DNA of 19,146 nucleotides from Acidobacteriota bacterium (GCA_021779695.1 JAJYAE010000046.1:1-19146); one strand, 5' to 3'; counted from the first letter of the stretch, positions 8,344-15,919 are shown. Notes: generated from the letters alone by a model not told the origin. Made by a program: numbers and translations.

Positions 8344-8368
8344 CAAAGGGACACTGAAGCGATATGGA

Positions 8369-10552
8369 CTAACGCTCCTCAATGATCGCCAGATCCCAGG
8401 GACCGAGAGTGAGAGTCTGCCCCTGACTGACGGATCTTCCATCCAGCAGGTTGCTGCCCGCGCCATGCGCGTACACGGCCTGCACCTCAGATCCGGAGTA
8501 GTTGAAGTAATAATGCAGGCTTTTTCCCAGGTGGTTGACTCCAGACTGTGTGTGAACGGCCGAGGGAAGTTGCTGATCTTGGCCGAAGAGGCCTGCTTCC
8601 TGGAGAGCCTGTTTTAGAAGGGCAGTTTGCAGCGTATTTGACAGGTAGGTTCCTTCATAAAGAAGCGTGCCTGAGCCAAACTGGTTTTCCGTGATGGCGG
8701 GCCATTTCCCAAAGAAGGGATGATCGTAGTAGGCAAGGGCCCGGGCATGCTCCGGCATCAGGAACTCGGCCCAATACGAAACCTGGTTTGCGCTGCCCGC
8801 ATGGAAGGGGTCGCCCTTGAGGGCGAGCGGGTGTTCAAGGTTGGAAAACTCCTGATAGCTGAATCCAGCGGCCTCGCGCAAGGGGCCGGGTGCGCGCTCC
8901 CAGCGAACCGCGGAGTTCTCATTGGCAAATCCGCTCTTGAACGTCATCACGACGTGGCCGCCGTTCTTGACGTAATCGGCGATGCGCTGAAGCAGTGCGT
9001 CATCCGAGATGTAGAGCGCAGGCACAATCAGCACCTTGTAGGCAGAAAAATCCGTGGTCTCCGGAAAAACGAAATCTGAGCCTACGTTGAGGTCGTAGAG
9101 CGAGTGGTGCAGTTGCTGGACCAGGGAATCGTAGCCTTCCGGCGTATGCGTCCAACTCCAGGCTGGGACTGGTCCGCCGTAAGGCATAAAGTCGATGGCG
9201 TTCGCGGAGTCGCGGCTCCAGAGGATGGCGACTTGATTGTGAATCTGCAGGCCGACAAGATGGGGGCCAATCTTTTGCAATTCATGCGCTGTCCGACTCA
9301 CTTCAGCATAGGCGCGATTGGGCTCCAGATCGTGCGAAAGAACGCCCTTCCAGTAGGTCTCCTGGTTTGCTGCGATAGAGGCCCAGTGCCAGTACTCCAC
9401 CATGTTGGCGCCATTGGAAAGATGCGTGTAGACATCTTCCCGCATCTGGCCATCATAGGGCGGATACTGGCCGCGCGAATCCCATCCGATGGTCTGCGCA
9501 TTGGTTTCAGTGATCAGGAAATTGCTGTGCTTCAACGAGCGGGTAAAGTCCTCTTGCAGGGATTGCAGCGATCCGTCGTAGTGATCCTGAGTCATGTGAT
9601 AGACATTGTCGGCTGGAATGTCGAGGAAAGCTGCAATGGCTTCTTCATTGACGTCGTGGCGCATCATGCCGCCATAGTCGGTTGTCACAAACTGGCCGGA
9701 GCCTGCGCAGGCCCGCACTAACTCGGCCTGCCACTGGAGGAAATTGGTCACCCGCATTTGGCTCCAGCGAGTCCACTCCAGCTTGTAGCCGGTGCTCTGG
9801 GCGCCATCTCGCTGCGGCAGATCCTCCCATGTATGAATGTTCTCTCCCCAGTAATTGAGGAACCAGGCTTTACTTAACTCATCCGGAGTGCCGAATTTCT
9901 TTTCGAGATAATGCTGGAAGCCGATGAAGACATCTCGATTGTCGGCGTCATAACTTGAGGTTTCGTTATCGAGCTGCCAGCCGATGACGGTGGGATTGTC
10001 TTTGTAATGCGCGACGATGTGCCGGATGAGCCGTTCGGCATAAAACCGATAGGCCGGAGAGTCGGTGTCCATGTTCTGGCGCATGCCGTAGGTGTTTTGC
10101 AACGGCGGTCCACCGTGCATGTCGGGATTCATTCTCTGAGCGAGAATCTCGGGATGCTCATGGGCCATCCACGCGGGAATGGAGTATGTGGGAGTGCCCA
10201 GGATGACCTTAATGCCGGCTTTTCCCATAGCGTCAACGATCCGGTCCATCCATGCGTAATCAAACTGCCCGTCAGCGGGTTCCCACAGGCTCCAGGTCGA
10301 CTCGCCCATACGAACGACGTTCAGCCCAGCCGCCTTCATCAGCTCGACATCTTTCGTGAGCCGCTGCTCTTGATCGCCTGGCATGTACTCGTTGTAGTAA
10401 GCCGTGCCATAGAGCACTGTGGGGAAGTTCAAAGTGGCGCGGACGGCCGCTTTGCGATCAGTCTGTGCGGAGGGCTGCGCGGCACAGGTCGCGAATCCCA
10501 CAATCAACAGGATGAAAAGAAAAGCTGGAAAGCGTTTGCTGAAAACTGGCAT
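8369..10552 (-). CDS. Exported GH42-family beta-galactosidase
   Basis: A 727-residue glycoside hydrolase of family 42, expected to release terminal beta-galactosyl (or related beta-glycosyl) residues. An N-terminal signal peptide (basic residues, then a hydrophobic run at about 8-24) points to the periplasm or beyond; the FATC sequence does not fit a lipobox well. The TIM barrel follows: YGTAYYNEYMP at 48-58, GESTWSLWEP at 83-92, WQLDNE at 192-197 with acid/base Glu197, and LITET at 346-350 with probable nucleophile Glu349. Then come a class-I amidotransferase-like fold (LIVPALYISDD, NGGHVVM), which in the family builds the oligomer, and a C-terminal beta domain. AGGGGA precedes the ATG. The phosphoesterase gene ends 60 bases upstream on the same strand, so the two may be co-transcribed. 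The real substrate is unknown; many GH42 enzymes act on plant galactan or arabinogalactan pieces. Confidence 0.93.
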   Translation of the reverse strand: MPVFSKRFPAFLFILLIVGFATCAAQPSAQTDRKAAVRATLNFPTVLYGTAYYNEYMPGDQEQRLTKDVELMKAAGLNVVRMGESTWSLWEPADGQFDYAWMDRIVDAMGKAGIKVILGTPTYSIPAWMAHEHPEILAQRMNPDMHGGPPLQNTYGMRQNMDTDSPAYRFYAERLIRHIVAHYKDNPTVIGWQLDNETSSYDADNRDVFIGFQHYLEKKFGTPDELSKAWFLNYWGENIHTWEDLPQRDGAQSTGYKLEWTRWSQMRVTNFLQWQAELVRACAGSGQFVTTDYGGMMRHDVNEEAIAAFLDIPADNVYHMTQDHYDGSLQSLQEDFTRSLKHSNFLITETNAQTIGWDSRGQYPPYDGQMREDVYTHLSNGANMVEYWHWASIAANQETYWKGVLSHDLEPNRAYAEVSRTAHELQKIGPHLVGLQIHNQVAILWSRDSANAIDFMPYGGPVPAWSWTHTPEGYDSLVQQLHHSLYDLNVGSDFVFPETTDFSAYKVLIVPALYISDDALLQRIADYVKNGGHVVMTFKSGFANENSAVRWERAPGPLREAAGFSYQEFSNLEHPLALKGDPFHAGSANQVSYWAEFLMPEHARALAYYDHPFFGKWPAITENQFGSGTLLYEGTYLSNTLQTALLKQALQEAGLFGQDQQLPSAVHTQSGVNHLGKSLHYYFNYSGSEVQAVYAHGAGSNLLDGRSVSQGQTLTLGPWDLAIIEER

Positions 10553-10612
10553 TCATTCCCCTTTCAGATCACACAGGAGGTGACCTGCTCTCGAAAGCCA
10601 ATGAAAACACGT

Positions 10613-11731
10613 TTATTCGAAGGTAAGCAAGACGACCTCAGAATGGGTGCCAACGCGCATGGGCGGCCCCCATGTACCGCATCCGCTGGATGTGTAAACC
10701 TGAAGCTGGCCATGCCTCTGGAGTCCATAGGTGTAGCGGCCAAAGGCGCGGTGTGTCACCCAACTGAAGGGAAATATCTGGCCCCCGTGGGTGTGCCCGC
10801 TCAGTTGGAGGCTCACGCCCGCTTCTTCAATGATGGAGAGCCGGTTTGGCACGTGCTGGAGCAGGACCGATGCGGATCCATTGAGGTGAAGATTCTCCAG
10901 GAAGGCCTGCAAGTGGACTGGACGGGTGGATTGGCGATAGGAAATGCCGATTACTGCAAGGCCGTCGACATGGACCATTTCTTCATCAAGAACATGAAAG
11001 CCTCCGCCCTGCAGCGCCTTTGCACATCGCAGAGCGCCAGCGAACTCGTCGTGGTTGCCCATTACGCAATAGGTGCCGAGAGGGGGATTGAGAGCGAAAA
11101 GCGGCTCCGCGAGCGTCCCAGGATCGGTTTCTCCGCCATCGAAAACATCGCCAGGCAGAAAGATGACGGAGGGGTTCAATTGACGTGCGATGGATGCGAT
11201 GCGACGGGCAAACCTCTGCCGGTTAATGTTGCCCAGGTGAAGATCGCTCACGACCAGTGCTGTGCGGCCTTTCCAATGGGCAGGAAGATGAGGTAGGCGG
11301 ACGGTGAGCCGCCGATGCCGGATCCGCCGTGCATCGATGAGACCATAGACACTGACGGCAACTGCCACAGCATCAAGAGTCGCAATGAGCACGGGGCGGA
11401 CCTGGTGCAGAGTGGACGGAGCGAGCGTCAGTATCAATATGGGATCGACAATCCATGCGAGGCAAGCGGCAAAGAAAAAGAAATTGAAGATGCCGAGCCA
11501 GATGGCTGCGATCCAATAGAGGGCATTGACCAGCGTGTTGGCGAATCGGAAGCTGAGAAGAGCCGCGACCACAAAGGTTGACGAGAGCACCAGCAGCGCG
11601 ACACGAAGGCTTTCATCCTGTCCCGGACTGAGAGTCCACCAGAAATGAGTCCAGGTCAGGTAAAGAAACCAGTGCGCGAGGCATAAAAATATTTGGACCG
11701 TTAGAATGCCCAGTACAGGCCACGCTTTCAA
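10613..11731 (-). CDS. Membrane-anchored metallophosphoesterase (YkuE/YaeI-like)
   Basis: A calcineurin-like phosphoesterase of about 372 residues with a membrane N-terminus. Four hydrophobic segments lie at about 4-26, 43-61, 68-95 and 113-131, followed by the catalytic domain with every metal-binding motif: SDLHLG at 162-167, PGDVFDGG at 193-200, GNHD at 225-228, His293 in LLQHVPN, and GHTHGGQIFP at 312-321. Relatives hydrolyse phospholipid-like substrates such as UDP-diacylglucosamine (LpxH/YkuE-like) or have unknown targets; the substrate here is open. I chose TTG at 11731 because GAGGAG lies seven bases before it and it leads straight into the first helix. An ATG at 11818 would add 29 unremarkable residues and overlap the start of hemW on the other strand. 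The gene is divergent from hemW and precedes the GH42 gene. Confidence 0.87.
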   Translation of the reverse strand: MKAWPVLGILTVQIFLCLAHWFLYLTWTHFWWTLSPGQDESLRVALLVLSSTFVVAALLSFRFANTLVNALYWIAAIWLGIFNFFFFAACLAWIVDPILILTLAPSTLHQVRPVLIATLDAVAVAVSVYGLIDARRIRHRRLTVRLPHLPAHWKGRTALVVSDLHLGNINRQRFARRIASIARQLNPSVIFLPGDVFDGGETDPGTLAEPLFALNPPLGTYCVMGNHDEFAGALRCAKALQGGGFHVLDEEMVHVDGLAVIGISYRQSTRPVHLQAFLENLHLNGSASVLLQHVPNRLSIIEEAGVSLQLSGHTHGGQIFPFSWVTHRAFGRYTYGLQRHGQLQVYTSSGCGTWGPPMRVGTHSEVVLLTFE

Positions 11732-11738
11732 GCCGAAT

Positions 11739-11744
11739 CTCCTC
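11739..11744 (-). promoter_or_regulatory. Shine-Dalgarno site supporting a TTG start for the phosphoesterase
   Basis: GAGGAG on the minus strand sits seven bases before TTG at 11731. Using it leaves an 85-base spacer for divergent promoters in front of hemW, whereas the ATG at 11818 would overlap the hemW start codon. Confidence 0.7.
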
Positions 11745-11816
11745 AGTCTATTCTGGCACGCGTGGCGCGGGTCCGTCGTCGAGCTCAAGATCCACCCTGC
11801 GTGAAACAATGGAGTC

Positions 11817-13040
11817 ATGCGTGCTTTGGGAACAGATGCGATGGGGCTCTACATCTCAGTCCCGTTCTGTCGCTCAAAATGCACCTATTGCAATTTCGCA
11901 TCTGGGGTTTATCCCGCGAGCGAGCATGCCCGTTATGTAGAAAGACTGGTGCAGGAGATGGAAGCTGCACCAGCCTGGGCAGAAGGCTTTGGTGTGCATC
12001 TGCCGCGCGTGGTGGACACGGTTTACCTCGGCGGTGGAACGCCGAGCTTGCTGGAGCCCCAGTGGTTTGATCGCCTGTTTAGCGCCATACGCCATCAATT
12101 TTGTCTGGCTCCTGAGGCTGAGATCACGGTGGAGTGCGCGCCTGGTCAGCTGCCGGATGCGACCTTGGCGGCGATGGTTGCGGCGGGCGTGAATCGGGTG
12201 AGCCTCGGTGTGCAATCGCTCGTCGACCGGGAAGCTCAGGTGAGCGGACGGCTTCACACGCGTGCCATCGTTCTGAAGGATTTGGATCGCCTGCGTCGCG
12301 CGGGTGTTCACAACGTGAATCTGGACCTGATTGCCGGTCTTGCAGGACAGACGACTGCGAGCTGGGACGAATCCCTGGCGGCTTTGTTCGAGACAGGCGT
12401 ACCGCATGCCAGTATTTACATGCTTGAGGTGGATGAGGACTCGCGCCTGGGCCGGGAACTGCTATCAGGTGGTGCGCGGTACTTTGCCGAGCTTGTGCCA
12501 ACCGACGATGCAATTGCACAAATGTATGAAACTGCCTTGGATCAGCTAGAAGAGGCAGGGCTGCGGCAGTATGAGATCTCAAACTTTGCGCGGCCGGGTT
12601 ACACATCGCAGCACAATCTGCGCTACTGGCAGCGGCGCCCCTATCTTGGACTTGGGCTGGATGCGTCGTCCGCGCTTTATGCGAGGCAACAGGATGATTT
12701 CGGAACGCCCGGCCCTCTTCCTTTCCTGCTGCGCACCAAGACCACAGAAGACCTGAGAGATTATCTGGCAGGGAGCGAGTTGGCGGAGTTTACGTGGCTT
12801 TCGGTTGAGCGGCAGCTGGAGGAAGCCTGGTTTTTGGGACTGCGGCTGACGGAAGGTGTCGATGTCGATGCCCTGCGCCGTCAGTTTGGGCCGGAGCCCA
12901 TTGCGCAGACGCTGATGCGCGTGGATCACCTGGTGGCGGATGGCCTGCTGGAATCGGACAGCCAGAGGGTTTGGCTGAGCAGACGCGGGCGACTTCTTTC
13001 CAACGAGGTCTTTCAGGAGTTTCTCTTCGAGCTGGTATGA
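11817..13040 (+). CDS. hemW: Radical SAM protein HemW (heme chaperone; formerly annotated as coproporphyrinogen oxidase-like)
   Basis: A cytoplasmic radical SAM protein of 407 residues in the HemN/HemW group. The cluster motif Cys18-x3-Cys22-x2-Cys25 lies in PFCRSKCTYCNF, followed by YLGGGTPSLL, RVSLGVQS, GRLHTRA, NLDLIAGLAGQT, YMLEVDEDS, and YEISNFARPGYTSQHN with the YW-YLGLG stretch, in the family order. The C-terminal HemN-type domain is complete. HemW members bind heme and pass it to respiratory proteins, and lack coproporphyrinogen oxidase activity; the short N-terminus before the Cys motif fits HemW rather than HemN. ECAPG stands where many members have ENPG. The ATG at 11817 has GGAG only two bases away; an ATG at 11841 would start directly at the LYISVPFC segment. 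It is divergent from the phosphoesterase and convergent with the GGDEF gene. Confidence 0.9.
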   Translation: MRALGTDAMGLYISVPFCRSKCTYCNFASGVYPASEHARYVERLVQEMEAAPAWAEGFGVHLPRVVDTVYLGGGTPSLLEPQWFDRLFSAIRHQFCLAPEAEITVECAPGQLPDATLAAMVAAGVNRVSLGVQSLVDREAQVSGRLHTRAIVLKDLDRLRRAGVHNVNLDLIAGLAGQTTASWDESLAALFETGVPHASIYMLEVDEDSRLGRELLSGGARYFAELVPTDDAIAQMYETALDQLEEAGLRQYEISNFARPGYTSQHNLRYWQRRPYLGLGLDASSALYARQQDDFGTPGPLPFLLRTKTTEDLRDYLAGSELAEFTWLSVERQLEEAWFLGLRLTEGVDVDALRRQFGPEPIAQTLMRVDHLVADGLLESDSQRVWLSRRGRLLSNEVFQEFLFELV

Positions 13041-13061
13041 AAACCTCCCTCGACCGCTTTG

Positions 13062-13075
13062 CACCCTGCAGGGTG
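13062..13075. terminator. Perfect palindrome between convergent hemW and GGDEF genes
   Basis: CACCCTGCAGGGTG is a 14-bp perfect palindrome in the 54-base gap between two convergent stops. As RNA it can form a five-pair stem with a TGCA loop on either strand. No T run follows, so a bidirectional termination role is only suggested. Confidence 0.3.
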
Positions 13076-13094
13076 GCAGCGAATCGGCTGGACT

Positions 13095-14084
13095 TTACCA
13101 GGCGAGAAACTCATCTCCAGCATTCGATGAAAGAAATGCGATGGGCCCGGCAAGTGTCTGGTGCGACATTTTCGCGCAATGAATTGACTCGGGTCCGGCA
13201 TGCCGCGCGTATTGTAGTGCGGCTTCGGCATCGCGCAAGACAACGACTGGTGATCGCCCGTCACTGCCGGCAATTCCAAAGCAGGCAGAAAGTCGAATCG
13301 ATGCTCCTGCAACATGAAAGGGAGTCGAGAAGACCTCATTGCGGAGTCTTTCGGCGAGTTTCACCGCGTAGGCCTGGTCACAGCCCGGCAGCGCAGCCAG
13401 GAACTCATCGTTTCCGGCGCGGCCCAGCAAATCATAGCTGCGCAGCTGACGCATGACGCGCTCCGCAGTCTGACACAGCAGATCGTCGCAAACCTCGTGC
13501 CCCAAGCGGCCATTCCAGTGGCCAAAGTCATCCAAGTCGAAGAGCAGGAGAGCCATTGGGATCTTTAGACGTTGCACGCGGTCCGTTTCGCGGAAGAGCA
13601 TCGACAAGAGGGTTGCCCGGTTGTATGTACCGGTCAGGGGATCTTTTTGTGCGTTGAGCGCGACGGCTTCGCGGAGAATCTCCAGCTGGCGCATCCGATG
13701 AAAGCCGCGGAGGGTGCAGTCGAGGCGAATACGAAAATGGGACATCTGAAGAGTGCGAGGAATGACATCATCGAGCATTCCCGTCGCCAGCGAATCGTGC
13801 CATTCGGGAGACTCGTCATCGGCCAACATCACCAATGCAAGCCGGTGCCCATTCGATGAGCGACGGACTGCATGCACCAGGTCTGCTGGCTTCATGCCGG
13901 GAAGCAGCGCGTCCAGAAGCCCGAGCGATGGCGGCAGTGGGCCGGCCAGTGCCGCCAATGCCGCTTCTGCGGAGAGCACAATCTGCGCACGCAGCCCGGC
14001 GGCCGCGATGATCGGCTCAAAGCAAGCCAGCAAGGGAGGGTCGTTTGATGCGAGCAATATTGTGGGGCCGTTGTTGGAAAACAT
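13095..14084 (-). CDS. Response-regulator-like protein with degenerate GGDEF domain
   Basis: A cytoplasmic protein of 329 residues. Residues 7-125 resemble a receiver domain: Asp58 in LGLLDALLPGM fits the phospho-acceptor, but the usual Thr/Ser and Lys switch residues seem replaced (LVMLADD, DVIPRT). After a helical linker, DPLTGTYNRA at 148-157 opens a GGDEF domain. Its catalytic motif reads GNDEF at 224-228 instead of GGDEF, and nearby residues also depart from the rule: FDLDDFGHWNG for DxDHFKxxND, and GHEVCDD for GHxxGD. The inhibitory c-di-GMP site R215xxD218, five residues before the motif, is intact. It may therefore bind c-di-GMP rather than make it. The ATG at 14084 has GGAGG eight bases upstream. 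The frame stays open back to 14243, but that reading starts inside the mqnD terminator. Confidence 0.87.
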   Translation of the reverse strand: MFSNNGPTILLASNDPPLLACFEPIIAAAGLRAQIVLSAEAALAALAGPLPPSLGLLDALLPGMKPADLVHAVRRSSNGHRLALVMLADDESPEWHDSLATGMLDDVIPRTLQMSHFRIRLDCTLRGFHRMRQLEILREAVALNAQKDPLTGTYNRATLLSMLFRETDRVQRLKIPMALLLFDLDDFGHWNGRLGHEVCDDLLCQTAERVMRQLRSYDLLGRAGNDEFLAALPGCDQAYAVKLAERLRNEVFSTPFHVAGASIRLSACFGIAGSDGRSPVVVLRDAEAALQYARHAGPESIHCAKMSHQTLAGPIAFLSSNAGDEFLAW

Positions 14085-14092
14085 CTCACCCA

Positions 14093-14097
14093 CCTCC
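14093..14097 (-). promoter_or_regulatory. Shine-Dalgarno site fixing the GGDEF protein start
   Basis: GGAGG on the minus strand lies eight bases before the ATG at 14084, directly ahead of the receiver-like domain. It supports the shorter reading over the one from 14243. Confidence 0.75.
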
Positions 14098-14217
14098 GCC
14101 AGGGATAGCATCGGCAAGATCGAGACGAAGATTAGAAGGATCTTAGAGTGGAGTGCAGCACTTTCCTTCGGGCTGAGCATCGCACGGTCCGGGAAAGAGT
14201 GCAGGCTCTGGCCAGCA

Positions 14218-14245
14218 AAATGGAGCTGCCGAAGCAGCTCCATTT
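14218..14245 (-). terminator. Intrinsic terminator of mqnD with UUCG tetraloop
   Basis: Read on the minus strand, AAATGGAGCTGC, TTCG, GCAGCTCCATTT form a perfect 12-bp stem closed by C(UUCG)G, one of the most stable RNA tetraloops. It begins 21 bases after the mqnD stop and ends in a short T run (TTTT in CCATTTTGC). This is the most convincing terminator in the window and marks the end of the mqnD transcript. Confidence 0.85.
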
Positions 14246-14266
14246 CGGGGTAGGTCTGCTTGCGGA

Positions 14267-15178
14267 TCAGTCGACGAAGTCGACCTTCGGCGCGATAGGA
14301 ATTACGCCGCGCTGGTGGCCAAGCTCCAGGAGCTGGCGAATCGCCTCGCGGCCATCGCTGCCGTAGTCCAGCGTGCGCTCATTCACATACATGCTTACGA
14401 ACCGGTTCGCGAGAGACGTGTCCAGATCCCGGGCGAACTGCATGGCGTACTCGAGCGCTTGTTCACGATGATCGAGGGCGTGCTGGATGCTGTCGCGCAG
14501 GGCCTTGGAGATGATCTTATGCTTCTCGGGGCCAAGGGAGCGGCGAATGGCGTTTCCGCCCAAAGGAAGCACAAGTCCCGTGGTTTCGCGCCACCAGACA
14601 CCGAGATCGATGATCTTTTTAAGTCCATTCGAAGAGTAGGTCAGCTGCCCCTCGTGGATGATGAGACCCGCCTCGTATTTACCGGCGAGGATTGAGGGAA
14701 TGATCTGGTCAAACGGGACCGTTTCCGTCTGGATCTGCGGATTGAAAACCTTGAGCGCCAGATATGCCGTCGTCAGTTCGCCAGGCACCGCAACCTTGAT
14801 GCGTCCCAATTCTTCCGGTGCGAATGCACGGCTGGCGACCACCATGGGGCCGTACCCTTCACCGACGCTTCCGCCGCAGCCCATAAGTGTGTAGTTCTCC
14901 TGCACGTATGGGTAAGCGTGAAAGCTGATGGCTGTCACGTCATAAAAGGCTTCCGTCCGGGCGCGCCGGTTCAGCGTTTCAATGTCGCAGAGAGTATGGG
15001 AAAAGCGGTACCCCGGGACGCGAATCTTGTTAGTTGCAAGACCGTAGAACATGAACGCGTCATCTGAGTCAGGGCTGTGGGCGATGTTGATGTCTATCAG
15101 GTCTTGCGTACCGGCAACTTCAGCAATCGTGCGATTCACGGAATGTACGACTTCCTTTCGGCAGTCAGGGAGCTTCAT
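14267..15178 (-). CDS. mqnD: 1,4-dihydroxy-6-naphthoate synthase (futalosine pathway)
   Basis: MqnD converts cyclic dehypoxanthine futalosine to 1,4-dihydroxy-6-naphthoate in the futalosine route to menaquinone. The 303-residue protein has the periplasmic-binding-protein-like fold of the family: AHSPDSDDAFMFYGLA at 33-48, ETLNRRA at 67-73, YDVTAISFHAYPYV at 79-92, CGGSVGEGYGP at 101-111, IIHEGQLTYS at 173-182 with the conserved His175, and MYVNERTLDYGSDG near the end. There is no signal peptide, as expected for this cytoplasmic enzyme. AGGAAG is two bases from the ATG at 15178; about 30 residues then precede the first family motif, so a GTG at 15139 with AAGGAAG eleven bases upstream is a possible later start. 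The related MqnA (chorismate dehydratase) is the main alternative. No other menaquinone gene lies in the window. Confidence 0.9.
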   Translation of the reverse strand: MKLPDCRKEVVHSVNRTIAEVAGTQDLIDINIAHSPDSDDAFMFYGLATNKIRVPGYRFSHTLCDIETLNRRARTEAFYDVTAISFHAYPYVQENYTLMGCGGSVGEGYGPMVVASRAFAPEELGRIKVAVPGELTTAYLALKVFNPQIQTETVPFDQIIPSILAGKYEAGLIIHEGQLTYSSNGLKKIIDLGVWWRETTGLVLPLGGNAIRRSLGPEKHKIISKALRDSIQHALDHREQALEYAMQFARDLDTSLANRFVSMYVNERTLDYGSDGREAIRQLLELGHQRGVIPIAPKVDFVD

Positions 15179-15297
15179 GGCTTCCTGTTTGGTCTAGAAG
15201 ATTGGATGCATCTGGCAGACGGTTTGGTTTCGCGAGTGGTGGGAATCCAGCTGGGGGCATATTCCACCTCCCAACTCATTCACTCATTCAATTCTTC

Positions 15298-15471
15298 CTA
15301 ATATTCAGATTCTGAATCGGTTCGCTTGGCGGCCGGCAGCAAATCCATGGTCCCGACCGGCACTTCCTCCCCCTGCGTTCCGCGGTGCCGCCAGATGTGA
15401 CGCGCCATACCCGCGGCCGCAAGAAGCAGCGCACCCAGCGAAGCGAGCAATGCAATCATTAACCAGCGCAT
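15298..15471 (-). CDS. Small single-pass membrane protein, 57 residues, function unknown
   Basis: An ATG at 15471 opens a 57-codon frame ending at TAG (15300-15298). The product has one strongly hydrophobic helix at about 4-22 (LMIALLASLGALLLAAAGM), a basic stretch RHIWRHR at 24-30, and a polar acidic tail ending in DSESEY. By the positive-inside rule the tail would face the cytoplasm. I do not recognise the family. Reasons to take it as real: a coherent membrane-protein layout, a fit in the gap between mqnD and cutA on the same strand, and no better frame here. Against it: no clear ribosome site, and an alternative ATG four codons later. An overlapping 87-residue minus frame (15305-15568) has no protein-like pattern and runs into cutA. 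Confidence 0.55.
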   Translation of the reverse strand: MRWLMIALLASLGALLLAAAGMARHIWRHRGTQGEEVPVGTMDLLPAAKRTDSESEY

Positions 15472-15537
15472 CACACAAAAGTCCAGAATACCAGATGGGT
15501 AGGCTTATCCGGGCTACCCTTGCGACTTTGGCGCCCT

Positions 15538-15873
15538 CTACGGATGCTTGACCGTCTCGACCATCCATTCGAGATAACCTGTGCTGCCCGCCTCAATCTG
15601 AAGAACTAGAAACTCGGGTGTTTGGTAGCCATGGAGAGACTGGATTCTTGATTCGAGGTTCGGAAGCAGCTCGGCAAGGGTCTTGATAAGAATCAGGGTC
15701 TCCTGTGCGGATTCAACTTCGCCATGCCATCGATAAATTGAGAGTGCGCCGGGCAGGCAGGTGGCGCAAGCGGCAAGTCGCTCATCCACAACGGTGCGGG
15801 CCAGTTGCTGGGCTTCCTCCCAACTCGAGGTGGTCGTCATGACGATGCGTGCCTGAGATGCAGCTTGGAGCAT
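15538..15873 (-). CDS. cutA: CutA-family divalent cation tolerance protein
   Basis: A 111-residue protein matching CutA1 from end to end: IVMTTTSSWEEAQQLA, the core RLAAC-TCLPGALSIYRWHGEV (residues about 32-53), ETLILIKT at 58-65, and HGYQTPEFLVLQIEAGSTGYLEW toward the end. CutA forms stable trimers with a ferredoxin-like fold; it was linked to copper tolerance in E. coli, but its molecular job is still debated. No signal peptide is seen, so it should be cytoplasmic. The ribosome site before the ATG at 15873 is poor (GAAAG). It is divergent from the phosphohexomutase gene (144-base spacer) and lies upstream of the 57-residue membrane protein on the same strand. Confidence 0.92.
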   Translation of the reverse strand: MLQAASQARIVMTTTSSWEEAQQLARTVVDERLAACATCLPGALSIYRWHGEVESAQETLILIKTLAELLPNLESRIQSLHGYQTPEFLVLQIEAGSTGYLEWMVETVKHP

Positions 15874-15907
15874 GGCTTTCTTTCAGCCGACAGTGTAACG
15901 CCTGGGA

Positions 15908-15919
15908 TTCCTGAAGGAA
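15908..15919. promoter_or_regulatory. Palindrome in the cutA/phosphohexomutase divergent spacer
   Basis: TTCCTGAAGGAA is a perfect 12-bp palindrome about 35 bases upstream of the cutA start and 99 bases upstream of the mutase start. GGATT and AATCC flank it as a second, wider inverted repeat. The place would suit an operator acting on one or both genes; no partner regulator is encoded nearby. Confidence 0.25.

Noticed and set aside
7326..8357. 343-codon plus-strand frame
   Set aside because: It is antisense to maeA, whose catalytic motifs are all intact, and shows no protein-family pattern.
10007..11296. 429-codon plus-strand frame
   Set aside because: It lies antisense to the end of the phosphoesterase and the start of the GH42 gene, both with full family motifs; it has no recognisable domain and is a codon-bias shadow.
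15303..15317. ATTCAGA/TCTGAAT inverted repeat with one-base centre
   Set aside because: It lies within the last codons of the small membrane protein, has no hairpin loop or T run, and is within chance expectation.
15305..15568. 87-codon minus-strand frame beside cutA
   Set aside because: It overlaps the real cutA end and the better 57-residue frame, and has no coherent domain or membrane layout.
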